From Austropuccinia psidii (taxonomy: Eukaryota > Basidiomycota > Pucciniomycetes > Pucciniales > Sphaerophragmiaceae), in NCBI GenBank assembly GCA_023105745.1, contig JALGQZ010000009.1, forward strand, positions 9,770,937-9,834,936: 64,000 bases of DNA, given 5' to 3'. Under the pieces are notes generated by a model that did not search any database, had not been told where the DNA came from, and saw only the letters and a list, made by a program, of their open reading frames with translations. Below, in pieces: positions 42,038 to 53,604 of the stretch. The position numbers and the translations under genes were made by a program. Each line of letters begins with the position of its first letter. The first letter of the stretch is position 1.

Positions 42038-45000
42038 ATGGGAGATGCCATCAGAGAACCATCTGATGATGACCAAGACCCAAGAGAGGAATTTCTAGTG
42101 GAATACCAAGAGGAAACCCCATTGGAAATCCAAGATATACAGTTGGAAGCAGGCATGCCACAGGACACTGCCAACAAGAACTGGTGCAAACACACACAAG
42201 ATGCACAAACATTCCTGGTTACACCAACCAAAGGAATGGCATATATACATGGAACAGCCACAAAAATTACTGTATGTATTGACAATGCTCAGAACCCACT
42301 GATCATTGACAGTGGAGCACATTGCTCCATAGTGGCCAGAAATTATCTGGATAACCACTTCCCAAACTGGGAAAAGCAGCTCTTGCCCACTAAGGCAAGG
42401 AACTTCAAAAGTGCATCAGGGAAGATTACTTCCATTGGGACAATTATCAAAGAGATAATTATACCCCACAGGAAGGGTAATATCAGACTCAACCCAGAGT
42501 TTGTAGTGCTTGAAGATGCCCACATCCAAGGGTTTTTACTGGGAACAGATTACCAGAGGATTTATGGCATAGATATTTACAATAGTAAAAACAGGTACAT
42601 TACCATTGGTACCAACAAGGAAAAGAAATTTTCACTTGATATATACCACATATCTTCACAGGATCCACTAGAAGAACTCTTGAAGGAATTCAGGGAGGGA
42701 CAGTTTAGCACTACCCTCACCAGTAAACAAAAACTAAGTTTACTGAAGATGCTGAGGAAGAACAGACCAGCATTTGCCATTGGTGAAGAGCCACTAGGCA
42801 AGATTAAAGGCCATGATATAGAACTATATCTGGATGTGGAAAGACCTTATCCACCCATGCTGAGGAGACCTCCTTATCCAGCAAGTCTGGAAACCAGGAA
42901 AGAAATTGAAAAACACATCAATGAACTCCTGGACATGGATGTCATCAGGAAGATTGGACATAATGAAATAGTGGAAATCACCACTCCTGTCCTAATCACC
43001 TGGCATGATGGCAAGTCTAGATTGTGTGGAGACTTCAGAGCCCTGAATAACTACACAAAAGCAGACAGGTACCCTATACCAAGGATACCTCATGCCCTGG
43101 ATAAGCTGGCCAAAGCTAAATACATAAGCAAGATGGATTGTATGAAAGGCTTCCACCAAAATGGAGTTAAACCAAACTCCATGAAGTTGCTCAGAATAAT
43201 ATGCCATATGGTTCTATATGAGTATACCAGGATGCCATTTGGCATCAAGAATGCACCAGCCCACTTCCAAAGGATGATGGACACCATATTTCAAGAAGAA
43301 ATAATGGAAGGCTGGATGGTAGTATATATTGATGATATCATTATATACTCAGAGACATGGGAAGACCATGTACAATACATAGACAGAGTGCTAAGTAAAT
43401 GTACACCCATCAATCTGAAAATTTCACTTAAAAAGTGTAATTTTGGCCAACAAGAGCTACTAGCTCTAGGACACAAAGTCTCAGGCCTTAGTCTGGCAAT
43501 TGACCAGAACAAAGTATCAGCAGTACTGCAAAAGCCAGTACCAAAGAACATCAAAGAGATGCAATCTTTCCTTGGATTTGCTAGCTACTATAGAAAACAC
43601 ATCAAGAACTTTGCCCACATAACTAGTAGTTTATACAAGTTATGCTCAAAGGATGTAGTTTTTGAAATAACCAAGGAAAGGAGGGATGCATATGAGAGGA
43701 TCAAATATGAACTCACAAATGCACCTGTGCTCATCTTGCCTGACTTTGAACTACCATTCAAGTTATATATAGATGCAGCATGCAGCCAAGGCTTGGGAGC
43801 AGCCCTTCACCAAAGACAAATTGTGGATGGTGAACCAAGAGAAGGTGTAATATGTTACATCTCCAGGCAGCTGAAAGATTCAGAAGCCAGGTATGGGGCC
43901 ACCCAGACAGAATGTCTATGTCTAGTCTGGGCTCTAGAAAAACTCCATTATTATTTGGAGGGTGCAGTCTTTGAAGTCTACACAGACTGCACAGCCTTGA
44001 AGTCTTTACTAAACATGAAGACTAGTAGAAGACACATGCTGAGATGGCAAATAGCCATCCAGGAGTATAGAGGGAACATGACCATCATATACAAAGAAGG
44101 TAAAAGCCATACCAATGCAGATGGCCTTAGCAGATGGCCACTGGACAATGTCAAAAGCAATCCAGCTTATGACCCTGAAGTTGCTGCAAAAATTCCTATC
44201 CATTTTATGGAAATAAATAGGAAGAAGAACTTCAGATTCTCTAAATGGGCACCAGGGAGTGGTACCCTTGACAGTGGAAACACTGATTCAGAAGGGACAG
44301 AGACCCCCATACTGGGAATAAGTTCCTCAGAACTGCACAATGAATTTTTCAATGCAGTGCTGAAATCATATGCTAAACACAAACAGTGTAGCATACTACT
44401 CCAACTCCTTCAACAAAAATACAGGAGCCCAGAACTGGAAACCCAGCTGGAGGAACCCTGGTTGAGGGCCTATAAGGACAATAAATTCTTCCTTATAGAT
44501 GGCCTGATTTATCACAGAGAGAAGCACACCAGTGCACTCACAGTGATAGACAGAGACCACATCTCTTTAATCCTGCAGGAATGCCATGACTGCCCCTACA
44601 TGGGACACATGAGTGAATACAGGACTAAAGAGAGGGTAGCAAGCACAGCTTGGTGGCCCAAGTGGGAGCAAGAGTTGAGTGAATACATCAACACTTGTGA
44701 AAGATGCCAAAAGGCAAATAGAAAGCATGGGAAGAAATATGGTTTGCTTCAACACATAGAAGAACCCAAACACCCATGGGAAACCATCAACATGGACTGG
44801 GTCACAGGACTTGTCCCAGGAGGCAAAGAAAACTACAATGCCTGCTTAATCATAGTTGATAGGTTCAGAAAGAGCATGAGATGTCTACCATGCCATAAAG
44901 AGGACACAGCCATGGAAACTGCTCTGTTATTTTGGAATAACATCATATCCACCTGTGGAGTCCCTAAGATCATAATCAGTGACAGGGACCCAAAATTCCC

Positions 45001-45913
45001 ATCTGAATTTTGGACCAATTTATATGACATGCTTGGCACCAAGCTTGCTTTTTCCACAGCTTACCATCCACAAACAGATGGCCTAGCTGAGAGGATGATC
45101 CAAACAATGGAGGACATCCTCAGGAGGTTCTGTGCCTATGGCATGGAATACAAGGACCATGAGGGATACACCCATGATTGGGTCACCCTCTTACCAGCAG
45201 TCCAACTGGCTTATAATACAAGCCAGCACTCTACCACAGGAAAAACACCTGCGCTGGTAGAGAAAGGGTGGAATCCCCTGTTACCTGTGGATCACATGAA
45301 GAAAAATCGTCTGACCATCCACCCCACAGCCAAAGACTTCCATGATATGTGGGAGAAAGCCTGTGATACTGCTGCCAAATGCATAGCTGAGGCCAAAGAG
45401 TATAACAAGCAGAGGTGGGACAAATCACATATGGAACCTGACTTCAAAGAAGGGGACCAGGTGTTAGTATCTACACTGAACTTTAACAATCTCAACGGAC
45501 CTAAGAAAATGAGATACTCATTTGTAGGGCCCTTCACTATCAGTAAGTTGATAGGGAAGAATGCAGTAGAAGTCAAGCTCACTGAGGAGTTTTCTAGGAA
45601 ACACCCAGTCTTTCCAGTAAGCCTGGTCCAACCATACTTCCAAACAGAGGAGGATAAATTCCCCTCCAGGAAGAAAAACACCACTCCACCACAAATAGTG
45701 GAAGTAGAAGACTCTCCTGGACCTGTGAGTAAAATCATCAGGGCCAGAAAAATCAGACTTAATGGGAAGGATCAGAGACAATATCTAGTCAGATTCAAGA
45801 ACCAGACAGCTGACAAAGACAAATGGTTGGCAGAGGATGCCATACCAGATGGGAACCTTCATCTAAGGAGATTCAGAGCCTCTAGGAGGACTGAACAGTC
45901 TCATCAATTATGA
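42038..45913 (+). CDS. pol: Gyp-A Pol: protease-RT-RNase H-integrase-chromodomain, 1291 residues
   Basis: Uninterrupted. Retropepsin site D91-S-G; reverse transcriptase with the catalytic YIDD at 430-433; RNase H with D579, E625 and D650; integrase zinc module H850, H857, C887, C890; integrase core D920, D982 and E1018, spacing D-x35-E; a GPF module ('[19 protein letters not shown]'); and a chromodomain-like C-terminus from about 1230 to 1280 ('[16 protein letters not shown]'). All catalytic residues are present. The order PR-RT-RH-IN-chromodomain is that of Ty3/gypsy chromoviruses. The ATG at 42038 is simply the first Met after an in-frame TAA at 42029-42031; the 48 bases before that TAA are also open in this frame and follow the gag stop, so pol was probably fused to gag. 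Almost all Arg codons are AGA/AGG, in line with CpG loss. Confidence 0.93.
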   Translation: MGDAIREPSDDDQDPREEFLVEYQEETPLEIQDIQLEAGMPQDTANKNWCKHTQDAQTFLVTPTKGMAYIHGTATKITVCIDNAQNPLIIDSGAHCSIVARNYLDNHFPNWEKQLLPTKARNFKSASGKITSIGTIIKEIIIPHRKGNIRLNPEFVVLEDAHIQGFLLGTDYQRIYGIDIYNSKNRYITIGTNKEKKFSLDIYHISSQDPLEELLKEFREGQFSTTLTSKQKLSLLKMLRKNRPAFAIGEEPLGKIKGHDIELYLDVERPYPPMLRRPPYPASLETRKEIEKHINELLDMDVIRKIGHNEIVEITTPVLITWHDGKSRLCGDFRALNNYTKADRYPIPRIPHALDKLAKAKYISKMDCMKGFHQNGVKPNSMKLLRIICHMVLYEYTRMPFGIKNAPAHFQRMMDTIFQEEIMEGWMVVYIDDIIIYSETWEDHVQYIDRVLSKCTPINLKISLKKCNFGQQELLALGHKVSGLSLAIDQNKVSAVLQKPVPKNIKEMQSFLGFASYYRKHIKNFAHITSSLYKLCSKDVVFEITKERRDAYERIKYELTNAPVLILPDFELPFKLYIDAACSQGLGAALHQRQIVDGEPREGVICYISRQLKDSEARYGATQTECLCLVWALEKLHYYLEGAVFEVYTDCTALKSLLNMKTSRRHMLRWQIAIQEYRGNMTIIYKEGKSHTNADGLSRWPLDNVKSNPAYDPEVAAKIPIHFMEINRKKNFRFSKWAPGSGTLDSGNTDSEGTETPILGISSSELHNEFFNAVLKSYAKHKQCSILLQLLQQKYRSPELETQLEEPWLRAYKDNKFFLIDGLIYHREKHTSALTVIDRDHISLILQECHDCPYMGHMSEYRTKERVASTAWWPKWEQELSEYINTCERCQKANRKHGKKYGLLQHIEEPKHPWETINMDWVTGLVPGGKENYNACLIIVDRFRKSMRCLPCHKEDTAMETALLFWNNIISTCGVPKIIISDRDPKFPSEFWTNLYDMLGTKLAFSTAYHPQTDGLAERMIQTMEDILRRFCAYGMEYKDHEGYTHDWVTLLPAVQLAYNTSQHSTTGKTPALVEKGWNPLLPVDHMKKNRLTIHPTAKDFHDMWEKACDTAAKCIAEAKEYNKQRWDKSHMEPDFKEGDQVLVSTLNFNNLNGPKKMRYSFVGPFTISKLIGKNAVEVKLTEEFSRKHPVFPVSLVQPYFQTEEDKFPSRKKNTTPPQIVEVEDSPGPVSKIIRARKIRLNGKDQRQYLVRFKNQTADKDKWLAEDAIPDGNLHLRRFRASRRTEQSHQL

Positions 45914-45922
45914 GCCTTTTTT

Positions 45923-45934
45923 AGAGGGAGGGTA
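45923..45934 (+). promoter_or_regulatory. Polypurine tract, Gyp-A
   Basis: agagggagggta ends at the first base before the 3' LTR. It would prime plus-strand DNA synthesis. The minus-strand copy has the same tract next to 12494. Confidence 0.85.
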
Positions 45935-47356
45935 TGTCAGCCTGTGACTCAAAACCAGAGCACAAGCATGACAGCCAAAATACCATAAACCAATGGTATA
46001 GCCAAAATACCACCAAAACATGGAACTGAGACAAATTAGCTCATAAGGTATCAGAAGAAAGAGGAAACTCACCTTTTTCTGAAAATATAAGTCCCATCAC
46101 CATAGGACAAGAAATAACAAAGTTATTCCTGCTCAAAGTTATTGCTGAGCATAAACCTTAATTTACACCTCTCATCTAAAATCTAGAAGGAGAGGCTTAA
46201 CCCCATCAAATGGGTACTCAAAATGAAGCTCTAAGCCAGGGCTATCTAATGGTGCTAGCCAAACTGAGCTAGCACCAGTATTACTTGAGTTATGGTCAAA
46301 TTCAGACCAAATAAGGGTGAACAAAACATTCACCTCTCATCTAACTTTTACAGTTTTATTGTGAGATACCTAAAGTGGGGTCTTTTTGGAAAGAGCACAA
46401 TCAGGGCTATCTGATGGTGCCATCCATTTCCTCATAGCTCAACTACAACAGAAGTTATTGGCCAAACAAGCTTAATACAGCTTTTGCCCAGACCACGCCA
46501 ATGTACAAAAATACTTGTACATGGGATAACTTTGTCATATTTAATTATAACCATGTCAAGTTGGGTACCATTGTGTAGGGCTCATACAGAGCTATTCAAT
46601 GAACCAACTATGAGCTTGATATCTCAAAAACTGACAGAGTTATGACCATTTTAAGGTCAAAATCCCACCTGCTGTCAGATACAGCCTTACCATGGGATAA
46701 TATCCCATAACCATGAATATGAGGTGTCAAATAGACAAAGAAGCATGTTTTTACTTCATACCTCATATGTCAGTCAATACTGGGGTCCAATACAGTTTCT
46801 GTACAGCATTCTACGCGTCATACATGTCAGAATCAGGCTGTGAGGTCCCCAGATGAAAATTTTCACCCTGTATTGGTGAAAACTGCCCAGATGTGGTCTC
46901 AAAACCACATCTGAGCCCAATACAGGGTATACAGGCTGTTTGTAAACCACAAGCCTGTCCTGGAGAGTGAAAAATCTTCACTTCCTCTACGTGGAAAGGT
47001 CTAGCAGCCTTTCCACCCCAATTTCAGGATAAAAGGAGGGCTTTTCACAGCCAAAAGCCTTTCCTCATCCTGCTCTTGAATACCCTACGTAGTAAACTGT
47101 CAAAAACAGTTTTACTCTTGGGGAATAAACAGGTATAATTATATATTTAGTTATTGTAACTCAACTGGTAAGATTGTACCCTGGGTTCTCAATAGCGCTC
47201 ACCACCACTATTTTCCAATAGTAGAACCCTTTAAATATATTCTAAATCATCTTTAAAATCAAAAACTCTTATTTTTAATCAATTTTCTACGTTTCACAGT
47301 CATAATTCTAGTTGTAAATACTCTTATTACCACTTCAATATAGACTCAGCCTGACA
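45935..47356 (+). repeat. Gyp-A 3' LTR
   Basis: 1422 bp, same ends as 37674-39111, followed by ttcca. About 25-30 scattered base differences from the 5' LTR by eye suggest a fairly recent but not brand-new insertion. Confidence 0.95.
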
Positions 47357-47361
47357 TTCCA

Positions 47362-48254
47362 TGTGAAACACAGAATGCTCAAAAATACACAGAAAATACA
47401 CTTTGTGATGAAATTTCCAATAACATTGATAACTTCGAGAAATTAATGTTTATTTTTAAATAAAAGAAGATTTGCAGCTGTCAGTCCTTTTATTATTAAC
47501 GATATTTGGATTGGTAGTCACGTAAAAGCATCAATCAAGTAATTATGATAATCTTACATAACAACAGATGATTCAATAATTGATTCAAAAAGGATTAATG
47601 TTTTCTCACTCACTGCTATTTTAGTTTGCTCCATGGAATGCCTCTGTGAGCTGTCTTAGACTTAAAAGAGGCCTCCTCTTGCTGTTTTTTGAAAATCATC
47701 ACATTATTCAAATATAGCATTATTACCAACAAGTAAGTATTAGTTAATCTTTTCTTGAGTGTTTTATTCTTTCAGAATCAATCAGGAAGAAGTGAGATCA
47801 TACAAATCAACTATTTTTTCTTACTACTGTTATGAATTCATTTTGATCCATTAAATCCAAAATTATACGTCAATTCTCTCTACTATTATCTTTAATACGT
47901 TCTTTGCAGTATTAGTGAGTGTTTTGTCTTAATTCTTAAGTTTTTTCTCTAGTAATTGTTTTTTTCAATAATTATACTTATAATTATTCTTGCAAAAGAT
48001 TATTATATATTAAAATAATTTTATTAATTTAATAAACAAGTTTCATTATTAAATACTTCTTGTAATTGATTCTAGTAGACAATTACTGCTTACTCTTATA
48101 ATCACTAGTAATGTATAACAAGTAAAAGAAATAATTAATTATTTGATTATTTAATTGTGGTTATAATAATTTCTATTATTATATCTCATTAGAACAGTAA
48201 TATTACTGTTGATCAATAGTAATATTATCAACAGTTTCATAGACACATCTTACA
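47362..48254 (+). repeat. Gyp-B 5' LTR
   Basis: About 893 bp, tgtgaaacac ... agacacatcttaca, followed by the PBS-like tttggggcccagctgtg. The 3' end is well defined. The 5' end is inferred from the TGTGA start shared with Gyp-C and directly abuts the Gyp-A target duplication, so it is less sure. AT-rich, no gene. Confidence 0.6.
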
Positions 48255-48271
48255 TTTGGGGCCCAGCTGTG
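48255..48271 (+). promoter_or_regulatory. Putative primer-binding site, Gyp-B
   Basis: tttggggcccagctgtg immediately after the LTR end, matching the Gyp-C site at 57415 except for two positions. Confidence 0.55.
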
Positions 48272-48839
48272 TTTTTTTGAACCTTTTACCTCTAATTGAT
48301 ATATTTTTAAGTTCTGAAATATATTAAATTGATTATTTTTTTCTTCCAATTTAAAGTTGAAATTATTATTATTTTTGAAATTGTCTTTAAAAGCTTTTTC
48401 ATTGAGGAATTTGGTTTCATTTTATATTGTTTTACACATGGCTTTTTCACATCCAAAAACTTATAAAATTATTCTTTGAGTTACTCTGAATTAATTTTAA
48501 ATCAAAATCTTGAATTTCAATCTTTTTTCTTGAAAAAGAATAAGTTTTTTTAGCATATATAAACAATAATAAAAACTTATAAAAAATGTTTTGCAAAATC
48601 TTTCAAGTATAAAAAATAATTTTTCTCTCTATTGTCTTTAATCACATACTGTGCAGCTGGTAACAGATTCAGTAAAAGATATATTACCAGTCCAGAATCT
48701 GAAGACAGTATTCAAGTTCAAATTGCTAAAAGAGGCACTTTGTTTCAAACATAAAAAGCAAAACAACCACCAAAAGGTGTGTATTTTTGACTTTATTCTT
48801 AATTTTGTTTCTTAAATTGACTTAAAATGGTGCAGACAA
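48272..48839 (+). other. Gyp-B leader
   Basis: AT-rich non-coding sequence. Near 48815-48837, 'aaattgacttaaaatggtgcag' looks like a branch point and acceptor, so a leader intron as in Gyp-A is possible, but no clear donor was found. Confidence 0.4.
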
Positions 48840-49625
48840 GGAATGGAAGCAGCTATTTAGTCCAACCAGATTTATGTGGACAATGAAGAGGCAATACCAA
48901 GTCCAGAAGTGGCAAGTCTTCCTCAAGAAAGACACATCTGGAGGATGCCAGAGTTGTCCCCCATTCCCCAAGGTCTGAACCCACAAGCTTTGGTGTGAAC
49001 TCTGAGTCTGAACTAATTCATGATAATTTTTCAAGGGATGAACCATTTTCAAGTGGAAGAAATAGAGATTTATCAATTCCAATACAAGAATTGGTACAGA
49101 GCATCCGCAGAGGAACAGTGGTAAATATGCCCAAGCCTTTGGCAGAGGGCCATGAAATCCTAATTACACATCAAGAGCTTTCTGGGTCAGGAGAATACCA
49201 TAGAACTCTTAGGATTATGGAGCCCCTTGTCTTTCAAAGACAAGGTCAAAAAGATAAAGAACTGGTTGAAAAATTAAAGTCTCTCATCCATAGACTAGAA
49301 TAAGGAACTGGAAATGACTCCAGCTTTGGAGAAAGAAGGCCCAGTGGCGTCTACCAGCTCCATAAGGGTCCAAAGACAAGCCCAAAGGACCTCAGAGGAA
49401 GCAGAAAGGTCCCAAGAACCATCAAGCAAAGGGCAAAGGCAAATCCAATTGGCACAGACCTTACCCACAGGGGTACAGGATCCCCAAATTGGACCCTTCA
49501 GCCGTGGACAGTGTCTTCAATATGGCCAGAACTCTCATGGACCTCACAGCCAAAGAGAAGGAGAGGATGAACAGGACCTTTCTACACAAATAATACAAGA
49601 TACAAGAAATACAATTTGTTAAATA
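48840..49625 (+). pseudogene. Gyp-B gag, N-terminal part
   Basis: Two frames are needed: 48995-49303 (102 codons, a helical Glu/Lys-rich end 'KDKELVEKLKSLIHRLE') and 49314-49622 (102 codons, Gln/Ser/Arg-rich). Before 48995, 'DNEEAIPSPEVASLPQE' reads in a further phase (48890-48940). The pieces are collinear with the N-terminus I recall for this Gag family in a rust fungus. At least two small indels separate them. Confidence 0.7.
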
Positions 49626-50466
49626 TAGTATTGATGTAGAGCTTGGTAAATTTGAGGCAAAGTTAAATAAAATAATATCAGTGATAAGTGAATTAAAAAG
49701 AAATGACAAAACTTCGACTGAATGGTATAAGTTGGGAAATGTCAGACTTGAGACAATTATCATTACATGTGACATAATTGAAAGTAAATGTCAATTTCAA
49801 GAGGATGAGTTAGGAGATATTTCTATTTTACATGTCAATGAACAACTCGGAATTCTGAGAGGTCAAGTTTTGGAAATAATTAATAATACCAATTAGTTTG
49901 CCACACATTTGGAAAAAAGTGACAGTGAGAGGCAGAAATTGAAGCATGAAATCATTGCTAATGTGGAGAAAATTCATAAGAATTATGAACCACATATTCC
50001 AAGACACTCTACACCTTTGACTGAAAAGAAACATGCTTTAAAGGGAAGTTTGACCCCCTTTTTAGGAGAAAATCCCATCTGTGCAAAAGATATTCCCAAA
50101 GTAGAAAACTGGCCAAAATTATCTGGTGAAGGAGAATATAATCATATTGAGTTCATCAGAACAATTGATATGTTGCAAGAGGATTTTCAAATACCTGATG
50201 GAATTATAGTGGGCAAGCTGCACTCCTTGTTTACCAGAACTGCAAAGAAAGCGTATAATAAGATGAGACATGATCATGGTAAACATGATTGGCCTTGGTG
50301 GAAATCTAAAATAATCATCAAAGGGAATAACAATTCTTGGCAATTTGAAATGGAAAATGCTTTTGAAAGTGCCATCTTCAACTCAGAAAAGACAAACCAC
50401 TTACTTGCTTCCTCAAACAGAAATACATATCATCTGCCTTACACCCAAATATGTCTGACTCTATGA
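49626..50466 (+). pseudogene. Gyp-B gag, coiled coil and capsid-like part
   Basis: 49626-49896 gives a helical segment ('ISELKRNDKTSTEWYKL'), ended by a stop at 49894-49896, in frame with 49909-50466. The second part holds 'WPKLSGEGEYNHIEFIRTID' (about 50110), the same motif as WPKFSG in Gyp-A gag, then 'HDWPWWKSKIII'. A frameshift near 50400 leads into the nucleocapsid frame starting at 50451. Confidence 0.8.
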
Positions 50467-50759
50467 TTAATATGAAAATATTGAGAAAATTTGGAGGAGA
50501 ACCAGAGCATGCTATCAGCTGCAGATGTGTAGAACCCTGTTCAACAGAAGACTACATCAATGCCATGGAAGATCTGATTACTACAACAAGAATTGGAAAA
50601 AACTGGACTAGAGTCCCTATGGAATTTAAAATGGTCTCTAAAACTTCCAGAGAAGATAAGAGGCCTGAAAGACCTGTCTTGAAGTTTCCTAAATGTGGAA
50701 GCACCTCACATTTAGCTAACACTTGCACCAAAAAAACAAATTTAATAAATTTCAAGTAA
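50451..50759 (+). pseudogene. Gyp-B nucleocapsid
   Basis: 102 codons. 'SCRCVEPCSTEDYINAMEDL' precedes a basic stretch and the zinc knuckle, which reads F-P-K-C-x4-H-x4-C: the first Cys is Phe (ttt). The corresponding Gyp-A part is 'KCRCNQNCTLDDIANTLQDI', so the two Gags are homologous. The frame overlaps the protease frame at 50723. Confidence 0.8.
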
Positions 50760-51403
50760 TTGAAGAAGTTCAGTGTACTGAAGAGAAAGAGGAATCTGAC
50801 CTAGATTCTGCAGTCTCTGATGATACACCAGTAGAAGACTATTTCATTAAAAAAATTACATATTTATTTGAGGTCACAGAACTTCATACTCACTTGCCAC
50901 AGTACAGTGAGGATCGTCATAACCTGATCAATATTCAGGATGCCAGAATGTGTAAAACCAAACCTGCTAGAGGTAAAGGATACATTTCTGGAGCATCTTG
51001 TATCACAACAATCCTGATGAATGATACTGAATCCAGAGTACATCTGGATAAAGGGGCATTTTGTACTTTTGTAGGCAAAGATTATTTTCAAGCCATACTC
51101 CCTGGATGGAATAATTATCTATTACCAATAGAGTGTGTACAATTTAGTAGTGCCAGTAATAATATGTACCCTTTGGGCATATTGGACATTAATCTTGTAT
51201 TTCCACATGGGCAAGGAAGTGTAAGAATGAAGACAGAGATAGTAGTAATGGACAATCGCACATCTCAGCACATCATTCTTGGAAATGATTACTTGAATAT
51301 TTATGGTATTGACATCAATAACCATAAAGACAGATATTTCAATTTGGAGAAAATAAAGGACAAAAATTTGCTTTTTCCAATATTCCAAAGAAAATATCTG
51401 TAA
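50723..51403 (+). pseudogene. Gyp-B protease
   Basis: 226 codons. Acidic linker, then 'HLPQYSEDRHNLINIQDARM' and the retropepsin with the active-site string LDKGAFC, where Asp-Lys-Gly replaces Asp-Ser/Thr-Gly, so activity is doubtful. 'IILGNDYLNIYGIDINNHKD' is the conserved C-terminal part. It ends in a frame break before the RT, which starts in another phase near 51490. Confidence 0.8.
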
Positions 51404-52122
51404 TATCTTCTGTTGAAGATACTTATAAGGAAGAATTTGTGGATAATAAACTTGTTTAAGCACAAATCAATCCATCATTATCACCTAAAATGAGGCATGA
51501 TCTTATTGATGCATTATACACATATAAGAATGCCTTTGCTTCTGATAATGAATCATTAGGCACTATTAAAGTGCATGAAGTTGATATTACTTTTAATATT
51601 GACAGACCATACCCTCCAGTACTTAGAAGACAAGCTTATCCAGCCATTTCCAGAGCTAGAGAAGCCTTAGAAAAACATATCCCAGAGTTGATACAACTTG
51701 GTGTAATAAGAAAAGTAGGCCATAATGAGGAAGTTGAAGTGACAAAACCTGTTATCATTGCTTGGAATAATGATAAATCAAGGATGGTTGGAGATTTTAG
51801 AGAATTGAATACCTACACAGTTCCATATACATATCCAATTTGTAGAATTCAAGAAACCTTGTCTCAATTGTCTAAAGCCAAGTATATAACATCCATGGAT
51901 GCATTGAAAGGCTTTCATCAAAGTTCTTTGACACCCAAAATTACTTACTTACTTAGAATTATCACTCACTGGGGTATTTATGAGTCTCTTAAAATGCCAG
52001 TTGGTATTGAAAATGCACCATCCCATTATCAAGGAATATTGAATACCGTCTTCCCCACACAATTATCTGAAGGATAGCTTATTCTCTATATTGATGATAT
52101 TATCATATGTTTGGACTCATGG
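51404..52122 (+). pseudogene. Gyp-B reverse transcriptase, 5' half
   Basis: Open from 51490 to 52077: 'GTIKVHEVDITFNIDRPYPP', 'RMVGDFRELNTYTVPYTYPI', 'KYITSMDALKGFHQSSLTP', 'LKMPVGIENAPSHYQ'. A TAG at 52075-52077 stands where a Trp is expected, then YIDDIIIC follows in frame (52088-52111). The gene is cut at 52122 by the Gyp-C LTR, so RNase H and integrase are not in the window. Confidence 0.88.
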
Positions 52123-53604
52123 TGTGAGCCTTAGAGGTATTTTCATATACCAAAAAGACCACAAACAAAAAATTAATATACAAACATAAATCAAATAAAT
52201 TTATTTATATTATTAAAATAAAAAATTAAAATACAGATATGAATTTATATAAAAAATCAAAAATTTAATTATAATTTAAAACTAAAAATACATTAAATTT
52301 GAAAATTGTAAAAAGACATTTTTACTTGAAAAAATTAAGTAAAAGAGAATTTTCAACAAAATTACCCAAAATAAAATAATTTTTCAAGAAATGTAAATAA
52401 AATTTATCATAATTTTCCATAAAACAAATAAAAATATATAATTTATTTCACCATTGGATTCCTAATAAAAAATTAGGTGGGGTCACCTCTGAGTGAAATT
52501 TTTGTAACTCAACTGTAAATAAGCTTAAATTAAGTTTTTTGTACTGTCTGAGAAAAATTTAAAATCCTCAATACCTTAAGTTAATTCAAATCACATGTAG
52601 TGTTAATCATCAAGTTTTGGGTTAAAATTGAGGTTGTCAGCCTGTGACTCAAAACCAGAGCACAAGCATGACAGCTAAAATACCATAAACCAATGGTATA
52701 GCCAAGATACCACCAAAACATGGAGCTGAGCCAAATCAGCTCAAAAGGTATCAAAGGAAAGAGGAAACTCACCCCTTTGTGAAAACATAAGTCCCATAAC
52801 CATAGGACAAAGAATAACAAAGTTATTCCTGCTGAAAGTTGTTGCTGAGCATAAACCTTAATTTTCACCTCTCATCTAAACTCTAGAAGAGGCTTAACCC
52901 CATCAAATGGGTATTCAAAATGAAGCTCTAAGTCAGGGCTATCCAATGGTACCAGAAAAACTGAGCTAGCACCAGTATTACTTGAGTTATGGTCAAATTC
53001 AGGCCAAATAAGGGTGAACAAAACATTCACCTCTCATTTAGCTTCTACAGTTTTAGTGTGAGATACCTAAAGTGGGGCTTTTTGGAAAGAGCACAATCAG
53101 GGCTATCTGATGGTGCCATCCACTTCTTCATATCTCAACTATAACAGAAGTTATGAGGCAAACAAGCTCAATGCAGCTTTTTGCCCAAACCACGCCTATG
53201 TACAAGAACCTTGTACATGGGATAACTTTGTCATATTTAATGATAGCCATACAAAATTGGGTATCATTGTGTAGAGCTCATACAGGGCTATCCAATGAAC
53301 CAACATTGAGCATTATATCTCAAAACGGACAGAGTTATGGCCACTTGAAGGTTATAATGCCACAATATGGCCAATACAGCTGCATTATGACAGGGTACAG
53401 GTGTACTCTGATGATGAGGTGTCAAACAGACAAAGAAGCATGTTAATAATTCAATACCTCATAATTCAGTCAATACTGGGGTCCCATACAGTTTCTGTAC
53501 AGCATTCTATGCGTCATACACGTCAGAATCAAGCTGTGAGGTCCCCAGATGAAAATTTCACCCAGTATTGGTGAAAACTGCCCAGATGTGGTTTCAAAAC
53601 CACA

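Larger units (their letters stand above)
37674..47356 (+). mobile_element. Near-complete Gyp-A retrotransposon (Ty3/gypsy chromovirus)
   Basis: 9683 bp with a perfect target duplication ttcca (37669-37673, 47357-47361), LTRs of 1438 and 1422 bp differing by about 2% by eye plus a 15-bp and a 1-bp indel, PBS-like site, spliced gag, uninterrupted pol and PPT. It is the youngest complete element here. Defects: gag and pol are no longer in one frame (break near 41980 and TAA at 42029-42031), and one nucleocapsid Cys is Phe. CpG is almost absent from pol: I count three in 3876 bp. Confidence 0.96.
47362..52122 (+). mobile_element. Gyp-B element, 5' half
   Basis: LTR, leader, gag, protease and RT follow in order and stop at 52122, where Gyp-C is inserted just after the RT active site. 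The rest of the element must lie beyond the Gyp-C copy, outside the window. Several frame breaks show it is dead. Confidence 0.85.

Noticed and set aside
41980..42040. Programmed frameshift between gag and pol
   Set aside because: The pol-phase TAA at 42029-42031 follows the gag stop, so no shift inside gag could reach pol without meeting it.
42992..45781. Numerous minus-strand open frames of 60-148 codons opposite pol
   Set aside because: They lie fully opposite an intact pol, have its complementary composition and show no motif. CpG and stop-codon bias explain the length.
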